Shown one piece after another: positions 22,111 through 33,665 of a stretch of DNA of 64,000 bases (within the stretch, counting starts at the first letter, position 1; the number at the start of each line of letters is the position of its first letter). The DNA is taken from contig NC_068561.1 of assembly GCF_022201045.2 (NCBI RefSeq), forward strand, positions 2,567,001 through 2,631,000, in the 5' to 3' direction. A program made the translations under genes and the position numbers. The notes below the pieces were generated by a model. The model was not told the DNA's origin. It saw only the letters and a list, made by a program, of their open reading frames with translations, and searched no databases. This DNA comes from Citrus sinensis. Its lineage: Eukaryota; Streptophyta; Magnoliopsida; Sapindales; Rutaceae.

Positions 22111-22230
22111 GGGTGCGACCATACCAGCACTAATGCACCGGATCCCATCAGAACTCCGCAGTTAAGCGTGCTTGGGCGAGAGCAGTACTAAGATGGGTGA
22201 CCTCTTGGGAAGTCCTCGTGTTGCACCCCT
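22111..22230 (+). rRNA. 5S ribosomal RNA, copy 45
   Basis: 499-bp step; gene same as copy 1; short form follows. Confidence 0.97.
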
Positions 22231-22606
22231 CTTTTTATCTTTTCAGCCGGTTAATCATCTTTTCGCGGCCGACCCCTTCAATTTTGGAGACAAATAGGGT
22301 GGTCAAGTTCCGGAGGAGCTTGGGGGCGTTTTTTGACCCTTAATTTCGAATTTTTCTTGTATTTTGACACATTTTTAAGATTACAATTTTTTTGACCCTC
22401 GTCGTCAGCCGGTTAATCATCTTTTCGCGGCCGCCCCTTCACTTTTGCGTGCGTTAGCGGGTTTCAATCGCCGGCGCGGGGTCTCCGGGGCACCTCGGAC
22501 CCGCCGGGGAGCGGGAAAGGGCCGCGGAGGGATGAATTGTGCGGCGGCCGAGTCGGGGCAGGCGAGGGGGGCACGGGTTAAGTAGATTTGCAGTGCACAT
22601 GCTGAT

Positions 22607-22725
22607 GGTGCGACCATACCAGCACTAATGCACCGGATCCCATCAGAACTCCGCAGTTAAGCGTGCTTGGGCGAGAGCAGTACTAAGATGGGTGACCTCT
22701 TGGGAAGTCCTCGTGTTGCACCCCT
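22607..22725 (+). rRNA. 5S ribosomal RNA, copy 46, lacks one 5' G
   Basis: 496-bp step. The gene begins GGTGCG, so one of the three first Gs is missing (119 nt) and helix I may lose a pair. The first motif after it is disturbed at 22758-22785. Confidence 0.88.
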
Positions 22726-23101
22726 CTTTTTATCTTTTCAGCCGGTTAATCATCTTTTCCGCGGCCGACCCCCATCATTTTGGAGACAAATAGGGTGGTC
22801 AAGTTCCGGAGGAGCTTGGGGGCGTTTTTTGACCCTTAATTTCGAATTTTTCTTGTATTTTGACACATTTTTAAGATTACAATTTTTTTGACCCTCGTCG
22901 TCAGCCGGTTAATCATCTTTTCGCGGCCGGCCCCTTCACTTTTGCGTGCGTTAGCGGGTTTCGACCGCCGGCGCGGGTCTCCGGGGCACCTCGGACCCGC
23001 CGGGGAGCGGGAAAGGGCCGCGGAGGGATGAATTGTGCGGCGGCCGAGTCGGGGCAGGCGAGGGGGCACGGGTTAAGTAGATTTGCAGTGCACATGCTGA
23101 T

Positions 23102-23221
23102 GGGTGCGACCATACCAGCACTAATGCACCGGATCCCATCAGAACTCCGCAGTTAAGCGTGCTTGGGCGAGAGCAGTACTAAGATGGGTGACCTCTTGGG
23201 AAGTCCTCGTGTTGCACCCCT
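23102..23221 (+). rRNA. 5S ribosomal RNA, copy 47
   Basis: 495-bp step from single-G losses; gene same as copy 1; G form. Confidence 0.97.
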
Positions 23222-23601
23222 CTTTTTATCTTTTCAGCCGGTTAATCATCTTTTCGCGGCCGACCCCTTCAATTGTTGGAGACAAATAGGGTGGTCAAGT
23301 TCCGGAGGAGCTTGGGGGCGTTTTTTGACCCTTAATTTCGAATTTTTCTTGTATTTTGACACATTTTTAAGATTACAATTTTTTTGACCCTCGTCGTCAG
23401 CCGGTTAATCATCTTTTCGCGGCCGGCCCCTTCACTTTTGCGTGCGTTAGCGGGTTTCGACCGCCGCCGCGCGGGTCTCCGGGGCACCTCGGACCCGCCG
23501 GGGAGCGGGGAAAGGGCCGCGGAGGGATGAATTGTGCGGCGGCCGAGTCGGGGCAGGCGAGGGGGGCACGGGTTAAGTAGATTTGCAGTGCACATGCTGA
23601 T

Positions 23602-23721
23602 GGGTGCGACCATACCAGCACTAATGCACCGGATCCCATCAGAACTCCGCAGTTAAGCGTGCTTGGGCGAGAGCAGTACTAAGATGGGTGACCTCTTGGG
23701 AAGTCCTCGTGTTGCACCCCT
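23602..23721 (+). rRNA. 5S ribosomal RNA, copy 48
   Basis: 500-bp step; CCGCCGCCGCGCGGG upstream; gene same as copy 1; T form; A to G in TTTTTGAGATT near 23868. Confidence 0.97.
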
Positions 23722-24096
23722 CTTTTTATCTTTTCAGCCGGTTAATCATCTTTTCGCGGCCGACCCCTTCAATTTTTGGAGACAAATAGGGTGGTCAAGT
23801 TCCGGAGGAGCTTGGGGGCGTTTTTGACCCTTAATTTCGAATTTTTCTTGTATTTTGACACATTTTTGAGATTACAATTTTTTTGACCCTCGTCGTCAGC
23901 CGGTTAATCATCTTTTCGCGGCCGGCCCCTTCACTTTTGCGTGCGTTAGCGGGTTCGACCGCCGGCGCGGGGTCTCCGGGGCACCTCGGACCCGCCGGGG
24001 AGCGGGAAAGGGCCGCGGAGGGATGAATTGTGCGGCGGCCGAGTCGGGGCAGGCGAGGGGGCACGGGTTAAGTAGATTTGCAGTGCACATGCTGAT

Positions 24097-24216
24097 GGGT
24101 GCGACCATACCAGCACTAATGCACCGGATCCCATCAGAACTCCGCAGTTAAGCGTGCTTGGGCGAGAGCAGTACTAAGATGGGTGACCTCTTGGGAAGTC
24201 CTCGTGTTGCACCCCT
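24097..24216 (+). rRNA. 5S ribosomal RNA, copy 49
   Basis: 495-bp step; gene same as copy 1; T form. Confidence 0.97.
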
Positions 24217-24591
24217 CTTTTTATCTTTTCAGCCGGTTAATCATCTTTTCGCGGCCGACCCCTTCAATTTTTGGAGACAAATAGGGTGGTCAAGTTCCGG
24301 AGGAGCTTGGGGGCGTTTTTTGACCCTTAATTTCGAATTTTTCTTGTATTTTGACACATTTTTAAGATTACAATTTTTTTGACCCTCGTCGTCAGCCGGT
24401 TAATCATCTTTTCGCGGCCGGCCCCTTCACTTTTGCGTGCGTTAGCGGTTTCGACCGCCGGCGCGGGTCTCCGGGGCACCTCGGACCCGCCGGGAGCGGG
24501 GAAAGGGCCGCGGAGGGATGAATTGTGCGGCGGCCGAGTCGGGGCAGGCGAGGGGGCACGGGTTAAGTAGATTTGCAGTGCACATGCTGAT

Positions 24592-24711
24592 GGGTGCGAC
24601 CATACCAGCACTAATGCACCGGATCCCATCAGAACTCCGCAGTTAAGCGTGCTTGGGCGAGAGCAGTACTAAGATGGGTGACCTCTTGGGAAGTCCTCGT
24701 GTTGCACCCCT
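24592..24711 (+). rRNA. 5S ribosomal RNA, copy 50
   Basis: 495-bp step; gene same as copy 1; T form. Confidence 0.97.
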
Positions 24712-25088
24712 CTTTTTATCTTTTCAGCCGGTTAATCATCTTTTCGCGGCCGACCCCTTCAATTTTTGGAGACAAATAGGGTGGTCAAGTTCCGGAGGAG
24801 CTTGGGGGCGTTTTTTGACCCTTAATTTCGAATTTTTCTTGTATTTTGACACATTTTTAAGATTACAATTTTTTGACCCTCGTCGTCAGCCGGTTAATCA
24901 TCATTTTCGCGGCCGCCCCTTCACTTTTGCGTGCGTTAGCGGGTTTCGACCGCCGCGCGGGGTCTCCGGGGCACCTCGGACCCGCCGGGGAGCGGGGAAA
25001 GGGCCGCGGAGGGATGAATTGTGCGGCGGCCGAGTCGGGGCAGGCGAGGGGGGCACGGGTTAAGTAGATTTGCAGTGCACATGCTGAT

Positions 25089-25208
25089 GGGTGCGACCAT
25101 ACCAGCACTAATGCACCGGATCCCATCAGAACTCCGCAGTTAAGCGTGCTTGGGCGAGAGCAGTACTAAGATGGGTGACCTCTTGGGAAGTCCTCGTGTT
25201 GCACCCCT
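25089..25208 (+). rRNA. 5S ribosomal RNA, copy 51
   Basis: 497-bp step; second motif before it altered (ATCATTTTCGCGGCCGCCCC); gene same as copy 1; G form, with CAGCCGTTAATC. Confidence 0.97.
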
Positions 25209-25480
25209 CTTTTTATCTTTTCAGCCGTTAATCATCTTTTCGCGGCCGACCCCTTCAATTGTTGGAGACAAATAGGGTGGTCAAGTTCCGGAGGAGCTTG
25301 GGGGCGTTTTTTGACCCTTAATTTCGAATTTTTCTTGTATTTTGACACATTTTTAAGATTACAATTTTTTTGACCCTCGTCGTCAGCCGGTTAATCATCT
25401 TTTCGCGGCCGGCCCCTTCACTTTTGCGTGCGTTAGCGGGTTTCGACCGCCGGCGCGGGGTCTCCGGGGCACCTCGGACC

Positions 25481-25490
25481 CGCCGCGGAG
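25481..25490 (+). other. Site of 19-bp spacer deletion before copy 52
   Basis: The spacer runs straight from CGCCG into CGGAGGG, losing 19 bp that include the first G tracts of the quadruplex-type motif. GCCG stands at both sides of the lost piece in intact units, as expected for a slippage or short-homology deletion. With one further lost G the unit is 479 bp. Confidence 0.75.
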
Positions 25491-25567
25491 GGATGAATTG
25501 TGCGGCGGCCGAGTCGGGGCAGGCGAGGGGGGCACGGGTTAAGTAGATTTGCAGTGCACATGCTGAT

Positions 25568-25687
25568 GGGTGCGACCATACCAGCACTAATGCACCGGAT
25601 CCCATCAGAACTCCGCAGTTAAGCGTGCTTGGGCGAGAGCAGTACTAAGATGGGTGACCTCTTGGGAAGTCCTCGTGTTGCACCCCT
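25568..25687 (+). rRNA. 5S ribosomal RNA, copy 52
   Basis: 479-bp step because of the 19-bp spacer deletion plus one lost G. Gene same as copy 1; CCCTTCATTGTTGGGG follows. Confidence 0.97.
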
Positions 25688-26066
25688 CTTTTTATCTTTT
25701 CAGCCGGTTAATCATCTTTTCGCGGCCGACCCCCTTCATTGTTGGGGACAAATAGGGTGGTCAAGTTCCGGAGGAGCTTGGGGGCGTTTTTTGACCCTTA
25801 ATTTCGAATTTTTCTTGTATTTTGACACATTTTTAAGATTACAATTTTTTTGACCCTCGTCGTCAGCCGGTTAATCATCTTTTCGCGGCCAGCTCCGTCG
25901 CTTGTCGGGGCGGTAACGGGTTTCGATCGCCGTGGCCGCGGCTCCGGGGCACCTCGGACCCGCCGGGGAGCGGGGAAAGGGCCGCGGAGGGATGAATTGT
26001 GCGGCGGCCGAGTCGGGGCAGGCGAGGGGGGCACGGGTTAAGTAGATTTGCAGTGCACATGCTGAT

Positions 26067-26186
26067 GGGTGCGACCATACCAGCACTAATGCACCGGATC
26101 CCATCAGAACTCCGCAGTTAAGCGTGCTTGGGCGAGAGCAGTACTAAGATGGGTGACCTCTTGGGAAGTCCTCGTGTTGCACCCCT
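26067..26186 (+). rRNA. 5S ribosomal RNA, copy 53
   Basis: 499-bp step. Substitution patch at 25889-25945 before it. Gene same as copy 1. The first motif after it reads GCGGCCGGCCCC, the state of the second motif; T form. Confidence 0.97.
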
Positions 26187-26564
26187 CTTTTTATCTTTTC
26201 AGCCGGTTAATCATCTTTTCGCGGCCGGCCCCTTCAATTTTTGGGGACAAATAGGGTGGTCAAGTTCCGGAGGAGCTTGGGGGCGTTTTTTGACCCTTAA
26301 TTTCGAATTTGTCTTGTATTTTGACACATTTTTAAGATTACAATTTTTTGTACCCTCGTCGTCAGCCGGTTAATCATCTTTTCGAGGCTCGTCCCTTCAC
26401 TTTTGCGAGAGTTAGCGGGTTGCGCCCGCCGGCGGGGGGTCTCCGGGGCACCTCGGACCCGCCGGGGAGCGGGGGAAGGGCCGCGGAGGGATGGATTGTG
26501 CGGCGGCGGAGTCGGGGCAGGCGAGGGGGCACGGGTTAAGTAGATTTGCAGTGCACATGCTGAT

Positions 26565-26684
26565 GGGTGCGACCATACCAGCACTAATGCACCGGATCCC
26601 ATCAGAACTCCGCAGTTAAGCGTGCTTGGGCGAGAGCAGTACTAAGATGGGTGACCTCTTGGGAAGTCCTCGTGTTGCACCCCT
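26565..26684 (+). rRNA. 5S ribosomal RNA, copy 54
   Basis: 498-bp step. The spacer before it has many changes at 26381-26510. Gene same as copy 1; G form. Confidence 0.97.
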
Positions 26685-27061
26685 CTTTTTATCTTTTCAG
26701 CCGGTTAATCATCTTTTCGCGGCCGACCCCTTCAATTGTTGGAGACAAATAGGGTGGTCAAGTTCCGGAGGAGCTTGGGGGCGTTTTTTGGCCCGTGATT
26801 TCGACTTTTTCTTGTATTTTGACACATTTTTAAGATTACAATTTTTTTGACCCTCGTCGTCAGCCGGTTAATCATCTTTTCGCGGCCGGCCCCTTCACTT
26901 TTGCGTGCGTTAGCGGGTTTCGACCGCCGGCGCGGGGTCTCCGGGGCACCTCGGACCCGCCGGGGAGCGGGAAAGGGCCGCGGAGGGATGAATTGTGCGG
27001 CGGCCGAGTCGGGGCAGGCGAGGGGGCACGGGTTAAGTAGATTTGCAGTGCACATGCTGAT

Positions 27062-27180
27062 GGGTGCGACCATACCAGCACTAATGCACCGGATCCCATC
27101 AGAACTCCGCAGTTAAGCGTGCTTGGCGAGAGCAGTACTAAGATGGGTGACCTCTTGGGAAGTCCTCGTGTTGCACCCCT
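27062..27180 (+). rRNA. 5S ribosomal RNA, copy 55, 119 nt
   Basis: 497-bp step. It has the same one-G loss after box A as copy 40 (GCTTGGCGAG). G form follows. Confidence 0.85.
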
Positions 27181-27560
27181 CTTTTTATCTTTTCAGCCGG
27201 TTAATCATCTTTTCGCGGCCGACCCCTTCAATTGTTGGAGACAAATAGGGTGGTCAAGTTCCGGAGGAGCTTGGGGGCGTTTTTTGACCCTTAATTTCGA
27301 ATTTTTCTTGTATTTTGACACATTTTTAAGATTACAATTTTTTTGACCCTCGTCGTCAGCCGGTTAATCATCTTTTCGCGCCGGCCCCCCTTCACTTTTG
27401 CGTGCGTTAGCGGGTTTCGACCGCCGGCGCGGGGTCTCCGGGGCACCTCGGACCCGCCGGGGAGCGGGGAAAGGGCCGCGGAGGGATGAATTGTGCGGCG
27501 GCCGAGTCGGGGCAGGCGAGGGGGGCACGGGTTAAGTAGATTTGCAGTGCACATGCTGAT

Positions 27561-27680
27561 GGGTGCGACCATACCAGCACTAATGCACCGGATCCCATCA
27601 GAACTCCGCAGTTAAGCGTGCTTGGGCGAGAGCAGTACTAAGATGGGTGACCTCTTGGGAAGTCCTCGTGTTGCACCCCT
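27561..27680 (+). rRNA. 5S ribosomal RNA, copy 56
   Basis: 499-bp step; second motif before it altered (CGCGCCGGCCCCCC); gene same as copy 1; short form. Confidence 0.97.
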
Positions 27681-28058
27681 CTTTTTATCTTTTCAGCCGG
27701 TTAATCATCTTTTCGCGGCCGACCCCTTCAATTTTGGAGACAAATAGGGTGGTCAAGTTCCGGAGGAGCTTGGGGCGTTTTTTTGACCCTTAATTTCGAA
27801 TTTTTCTTGTATTTTGACACATTTTTAAGATTACAATTTTTTTGACCCTCGTCGTCAGCCGGTTAATCATCTTTTCGCGGCCGGCCCCTTCACTTTTGCG
27901 TGCGTTAGCGGGTTTCGACCGCCGGCGCGGGGTCTCCGGGGCACCTCGGACCCGCCGGGGAGCGGGGAAAGGGCCGCGGAGGGATGAATTGTGCGGCGGC
28001 CGAGTCGGGGCAGGCGAGGGGGGCACGGGTTAAGTAGATTTGCAGTGCACATGCTGAT

Positions 28059-28178
28059 GGGTGCGACCATACCAGCACTAATGCACCGGATCCCATCAGA
28101 ACTCCGCAGTTAAGCGTGCTTGGGCGAGAGCAGTACTAAGATGGGTGACCTCTTGGGAAGTCCTCGTGTTGCACCCCT
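28059..28178 (+). rRNA. 5S ribosomal RNA, copy 57
   Basis: 498-bp step; same as copy 1; G form; GGCGGCGCTTTTTG near 28271 in the spacer. Confidence 0.97.
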
Positions 28179-28557
28179 CTTTTTATCTTTTCAGCCGGTT
28201 AATCATCTTTTCGCGGCCGACCCCTTCAATTGTTGGAGACAAATAGGGTGGTCAAGTTCCGGAGGAGCTTGGCGGCGCTTTTTGACCCTTAATTTCGAAT
28301 TTTTCTTGTATTTTGACACATTTTTAAGATTACAATTTTTTTGACCCTCGTCGTCAGCCGGTTAATCATCTTTTCGCGGCCGGCCCCTTCACTTTTGCGT
28401 GCGTTAGCGGGTTTCGACCGCCGGCGCGGGGTCTCCGGGGCACCTCGGACCCGCCGGGGAGCGGGGAAAGGGCCGCGGAGGGATGAATTGTGCGGCGGCC
28501 GAGTCGGGGCAGGCGAGGGGGGCACGGGTTAAGTAGATTTGCAGTGCACATGCTGAT

Positions 28558-28677
28558 GGGTGCGACCATACCAGCACTAATGCACCGGATCCCATCAGAA
28601 CTCCGCAGTTAAGCGTGCTTGGGCGAGAGCAGTACTAAGATGGGTGACCTCTTGGGAAGTCCTCGTGTTGCACCCCT
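28558..28677 (+). rRNA. 5S ribosomal RNA, copy 58
   Basis: 499-bp step; same as copy 1; T form. Confidence 0.97.
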
Positions 28678-29056
28678 CTTTTTATCTTTTCAGCCGGTTA
28701 ATCATCTTTTCGCGGCCGACCCCTTCAATTTTTGGAGACAAATAGGGTGGTCAAGTTCCGGAGGAGCTTGGGGGCGTTTTTTGACCCTTAATTTCGAATT
28801 TTTCTTGTATTTTGACACATTTTTAAGATTACAATTTTTTTGACCCTCGTCGTCAGCCGGTTAATCATCTTTTCGCGGCCGGCCCCTTCACTTTTGCGTG
28901 CGTTAGCGGGTTTCGACCGCCGGCGCGGGGTCTCCGGGGCACCTCGGACCCGCCGGGGAGCGGGGAAAGGGCCGCGGAGGGATGAATTGTGCGGCGGCCG
29001 AGTCGGGGCAGGCGAGGGGGGCACGGGTTAAGTAGATTTGCAGTGCACATGCTGAT

Positions 29057-29176
29057 GGGTGCGACCATACCAGCACTAATGCACCGGATCCCATCAGAAC
29101 TCCGCAGTTAAGCGTGCTTGGGCGAGAGCAGTACTAAGATGGGTGACCTCTTGGGAAGTCCTCGTGTTGCACCCCT
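29057..29176 (+). rRNA. 5S ribosomal RNA, copy 59
   Basis: 499-bp step; same as copy 1; T form. Confidence 0.97.
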
Positions 29177-29555
29177 CTTTTTATCTTTTCAGCCGGTTAA
29201 TCATCTTTTCGCGGCCGACCCCTTCAATTTTTGGAGACAAATAGGGTGGTCAAGTTCCGGAGGAGCTTGGGGGCGTTTTTTGACCCTTAATTTCGAATTT
29301 TTCTTGTATTTTGACACATTTTTAAGATTACAATTTTTTTGACCCTCGTCGTCAGCCGGTTAATCATCTTTTCGCGGCCGGCCCCTTCACTTTTGCGTGC
29401 GTTAGCGGGTTTCGACCGCCGGCGCGGGGTCTCCGGGGCACCTCGGACCCGCCGGGGAGCGGGGAAAGGGCCGCGGAGGGATGAATTGTGCGGCGGCCGA
29501 GTCGGGGCAGGCGAGGGGGGCACGGGTTAAGTAGATTTGCAGTGCACATGCTGAT

Positions 29556-29675
29556 GGGTGCGACCATACCAGCACTAATGCACCGGATCCCATCAGAACT
29601 CCGCAGTTAAGCGTGCTTGGGCGAGAGCAGTACTAAGATGGGTGACCTCTTGGGAAGTCCTCGTGTTGCACCCCT
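29556..29675 (+). rRNA. 5S ribosomal RNA, copy 60
   Basis: 499-bp step; same as copy 1; T form. Confidence 0.97.
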
Positions 29676-30053
29676 CTTTTTATCTTTTCAGCCGGTTAAT
29701 CATCTTTTCGCGGCCGACCCCTTCAATTTTTGGAGACAAATAGGGTGGTCAAGTTCCGGAGGAGCTTGGGGGCGTTTTTTGACCCTTAATTTCGAATTTT
29801 TCTTGTATTTTGACACATTTTTAAGATTACAATTTTTTTGACCCTCGTCGTCAGCCGGTTAATCATCTTTTCGCGGCCGGCCCCTTCACTTTTGCGTGCG
29901 TTAGCGGGTTTCGACCGCCGGCGCGGGTCTCCGGGGCACCTCGGACCCGCCGGGGAGCGGGGAAAGGGCCGCGGATGGATGAATTGTGCGGCGGCCGAGT
30001 CGGGGAAGGCGAGGGGGGCACGGGTTAAGTAGATTTGCAGTGCACATGCTGAT

Positions 30054-30173
30054 GGGTGCGACCATACCAGCACTAATGCACCGGATCCCATCAGAACTCC
30101 GCAGTTAAGCGTGCTTGGGCGAGAGCAGTACTAAGATGGGTGACCTCTTGGGAAGTCCTCGTGTTGCACCCCT
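30054..30173 (+). rRNA. 5S ribosomal RNA, copy 61
   Basis: 498-bp step; same as copy 1; a patch of changes follows at 30230-30270, starting CACTTTTGGGAG. Confidence 0.97.
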
Positions 30174-30552
30174 CTTTTTATCTTTTCAGCCGGTTAATCA
30201 TCTTTTCGCGGCCGACCCCTTCACTTTTGGGAGACAAAGAGGGTGGCCACGTTCCGGAGGAGCTTGTGGGCGTTTTTTGACCCTTAATTTCGAATTTTTC
30301 TTGTATTTTGACACATTTTTAAGATTACAATTTTTTTGACCCTCGTCGTCAGCCGGTTAATCATCTTTTCGCGGCCGGCCCCTTCACTTTTGCGTGCGTT
30401 AGCGGGTTTCGACCGCCGGCGCGGGGTCTCCGGGGCACCTCGGACCCGCCGGGGAGCGGGGAAAGGGCCGCGGAGGGATGAATTGTGCGGCGGCCGAGTC
30501 GGGGCAGGCGAGGGGGGCACGGGTTAAGTAGATTTGCAGTGCACATGCTGAT

Positions 30553-30672
30553 GGGTGCGACCATACCAGCACTAATGCACCGGATCCCATCAGAACTCCG
30601 CAGTTAAGCGTGCTTGGGCGAGAGCAGTACTAAGATGGGTGACCTCTTGGGAAGTCCTCGTGTTGCACCCCT
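30553..30672 (+). rRNA. 5S ribosomal RNA, copy 62
   Basis: 499-bp step; same as copy 1; T form. Confidence 0.97.
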
Positions 30673-31053
30673 CTTTTTATCTTTTCAGCCGGTTAATCAT
30701 CTTTTCGCGGCCGACCCCTTCAATTTTTGGAGACAAATAGGGTGGTCAAGTTCCGGAGGAGCTTGGGGGCGTTTTTTGACCCTTAATTTCGAATTTTTCT
30801 TGTATTTTGACACATTTTTAAGATTACAATTTTTTTGACCCTCGTCGTCAGCCGGTTAATCATCTTTTCGCGGCGCCGGCCCCTTCACTTTTGCGTGCGT
30901 TAGCGGGTTTCGACCGCCGGCGCGGGGTCTCCGGGGCACCTCGGACCCGCCGGGGAGCGGGGAAAGGGCCGCGGAGGGATGAATTGTGCGGCGGCCGAGT
31001 CGGGGCAGGCGAGGGGGGCACGGGTTAAGTAGATTTGCAGTGCACATGCTGAT

Positions 31054-31173
31054 GGGTGCGACCATACCAGCACTAATGCACCGGATCCCATCAGAACTCC
31101 GCAGTTAAGCGTGCTTGGGCGAGAGCAGTACTAAGATGGGTGACCTCTTGGGAAGTCCTCGTGTTGCACCCCT
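31054..31173 (+). rRNA. 5S ribosomal RNA, copy 63
   Basis: 501-bp step: two bases gained in the second motif (GCGGCGCCGGCC). Gene same as copy 1; T form. Confidence 0.97.
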
Positions 31174-31551
31174 CTTTTTATCTTTTCAGCCGGTTAATCA
31201 TCTTTTCGCGGCCGACCCCTTCAATTTTTGGAGACAAATAGGGTGGTCAAGTTCCGGAGGAGCTTGGGGGCGTTTTTTTACCCTTAATTTCGAATTTTTC
31301 TTGTATTTTGACACATTTTTAAGATTACAATTTTTTTGACCCTCGTCGTCAGCCGGTTAATCATCTTTTCGCGGCCGGCCCCTTCACTTTTGCGTGCGTT
31401 AGCGGGTTTCGACCGCCGGCGCGGGGTCTCCGGGGCACCTCGGACCCGCCGGGGAGCGGGAAAGGGCCGCGGAGGGATGAATTGTGCGGCGGCCGAGTCG
31501 GGGCAGGCGAGGGGGGCACGGGTTAAGTAGATTTGCAGTGCACATGCTGAT

Positions 31552-31671
31552 GGGTGCGACCATACCAGCACTAATGCACCGGATCCCATCAGAACTCCGC
31601 AGTTAAGCGTGCTTGGGCGAGAGCAGTACTAAGATGGGTGACCTCTTGGGAAGTCCTCGTGTTGCACCCCT
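31552..31671 (+). rRNA. 5S ribosomal RNA, copy 64
   Basis: 498-bp step (one G lost, AGCGGGAAAG, and one G to T near 31279); gene same as copy 1; T form. Confidence 0.97.
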
Positions 31672-32050
31672 CTTTTTATCTTTTCAGCCGGTTAATCATC
31701 TTTTCGCGGCCGACCCCTTCAATTTTTGGAGACAAATAGGGTGGTCAAGTTCCGGAGGAGCTTGGGGGCGTTTTTTGACCCTTAATTTCGAATTTTTCTT
31801 GTATTTTGACACATTTTTAAGATTACAATTTTTTTGACCCTCGTCGTCAGCCGGTTAATCATCTTTTCGCGGCCGGCCCCTTCACTTTTGCGTGCGTTAG
31901 CGGGTTTCGACCGCCGGCGCGGGGTCTCCGGGGCACCTCGGACCCGCCGGGGAGCGGGGAAAGGGCCGCGGAGGGATGAATTGTGCGGCGGCCGAGTCGG
32001 GGCAGGCGAGGGGGGCACGGGTTAAGTAGATTTGCAGTGCACATGCTGAT

Positions 32051-32170
32051 GGGTGCGACCATACCAGCACTAATGCACCGGATCCCATCAGAACTCCGCA
32101 GTTAAGCGTGCTTGGGCGAGAGCAGTACTAAGATGGGTGACCTCTTGGGAAGTCCTCGTGTTGCACCCCT
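32051..32170 (+). rRNA. 5S ribosomal RNA, copy 65
   Basis: 499-bp step; same as copy 1; G form. Confidence 0.97.
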
Positions 32171-32548
32171 CTTTTTATCTTTTCAGCCGGTTAATCATCT
32201 TTTCGCGGCCGACCCCTTCAATTGTTGGAGACAAATAGGGTGGTCAAGTTCCGGAGGAGCTTGGGGGCGTTTTTTGACCCTTAATTTCGAATTTTTCTTG
32301 TATTTTGACACATTTTTAAGATTACAATTTTTTTGACCCTCGTCGTCAGCCGGTTAATCATCTTTTCGCGGCCGGCCCCTTCACTTTTGCGTGCGTTAGC
32401 GGGTTTCGACCGCCGGCGCGGGGTCTCCGGGGCACCTCGGACCCGCCGGGGAGCGGGAAAGGGCCGCGGAGGGATGAATTGTGCGGCGGCCGAGTCGGGG
32501 CAGGCGAGGGGGGCACGGGTTAAGTAGATTTGCAGTGCACATGCTGAT

Positions 32549-32668
32549 GGGTGCGACCATACCAGCACTAATGCACCGGATCCCATCAGAACTCCGCAGT
32601 TAAGCGTGCTTGGGCGAGAGCAGTACTAAGATGGGTGACCTCTTGGGAAGTCCTCGTGTTGCACCCCT
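32549..32668 (+). rRNA. 5S ribosomal RNA, copy 66
   Basis: 498-bp step with AGCGGGAAAG, shared with the spacers before copies 64 and 69; gene same as copy 1; G form. Confidence 0.97.
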
Positions 32669-33046
32669 CTTTTTATCTTTTCAGCCGGTTAATCATCTTT
32701 TCGCGGCCGACCCCTTCAATTGTTGGAGACAAATAGGGTGGTCAAGTTCCGGAGGAGCTTGGGGCGTTTTTTGACCCTTAATTTCGAATTTTTCTTGTAT
32801 TTTGACACATTTTTAAGATTACAATTTTTTTGACCCTCGTCGTCAGCCGGTTAATCATCTTTTCGCGGCCGGCCCCTTCACTTTTGCGTGCGTTAGCGGG
32901 TTTCGACCGCCGGCGCGGGGTCTCCGGGGCACCTCGGACCCGCCGGGGAGCGGGGAAAGGGCCGCGGAGGGATGAATTGTGCGGCGGCCGAGTCGGGGCA
33001 GGCGAGGGGGGCACGGGTTAAGTAGATTTGCAGTGCACATGCTGAT

Positions 33047-33166
33047 GGGTGCGACCATACCAGCACTAATGCACCGGATCCCATCAGAACTCCGCAGTTA
33101 AGCGTGCTTGGGCGAGAGCAGTACTAAGATGGGTGACCTCTTGGGAAGTCCTCGTGTTGCACCCCT
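33047..33166 (+). rRNA. 5S ribosomal RNA, copy 67
   Basis: 498-bp step: one G lost in GCTTGGGGCG near 32760; gene same as copy 1; G form. Confidence 0.97.
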
Positions 33167-33545
33167 CTTTTTATCTTTTCAGCCGGTTAATCATCTTTTC
33201 GCGGCCGACCCCTTCAATTGTTGGAGACAAATAGGGTGGTCAAGTTCCGGAGGAGCTTGGGGGCGTTTTTTGACCCTTAATTTCGAATTTTTCTTGTATT
33301 TTGACACATTTTTAAGATTACAATTTTTTTGACCCTCGTCGTCAGCCGGTTAATCATCTTTTCGCGGCCGGCCCCTTCACTTTTGCGTGCGTTAGCGGGT
33401 TTCGACCGCCGGCGCGGGGTCTCCGGGGCACCTCGGACCCGCCGGGGAGCGGGGAAAGGGCCGCGGAGGGATGAATTGTGCGGCGGCCGAGTCGGGGCAG
33501 GCGAGGGGGGCACGGGTTAAGTAGATTTGCAGTGCACATGCTGAT

Positions 33546-33665
33546 GGGTGCGACCATACCAGCACTAATGCACCGGATCCCATCAGAACTCCGCAGTTAA
33601 GCGTGCTTGGGCGAGAGCAGTACTAAGATGGGTGACCTCTTGGGAAGTCCTCGTGTTGCACCCCT
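33546..33665 (+). rRNA. 5S ribosomal RNA, copy 68
   Basis: 499-bp step; same as copy 1; G form. Confidence 0.97.

Larger units (their letters stand above)
16481..31550 (+). repeat. Varied block, copies 34-64
   Basis: Unit lengths run from 479 to 503 bp and G, T and short spacer forms are mixed. Substitution patches lie at 18957-19033, 25889-25945, 26381-26510 and 30230-30270. Genes are mostly intact, so spacers vary more than genes. Confidence 0.8.
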
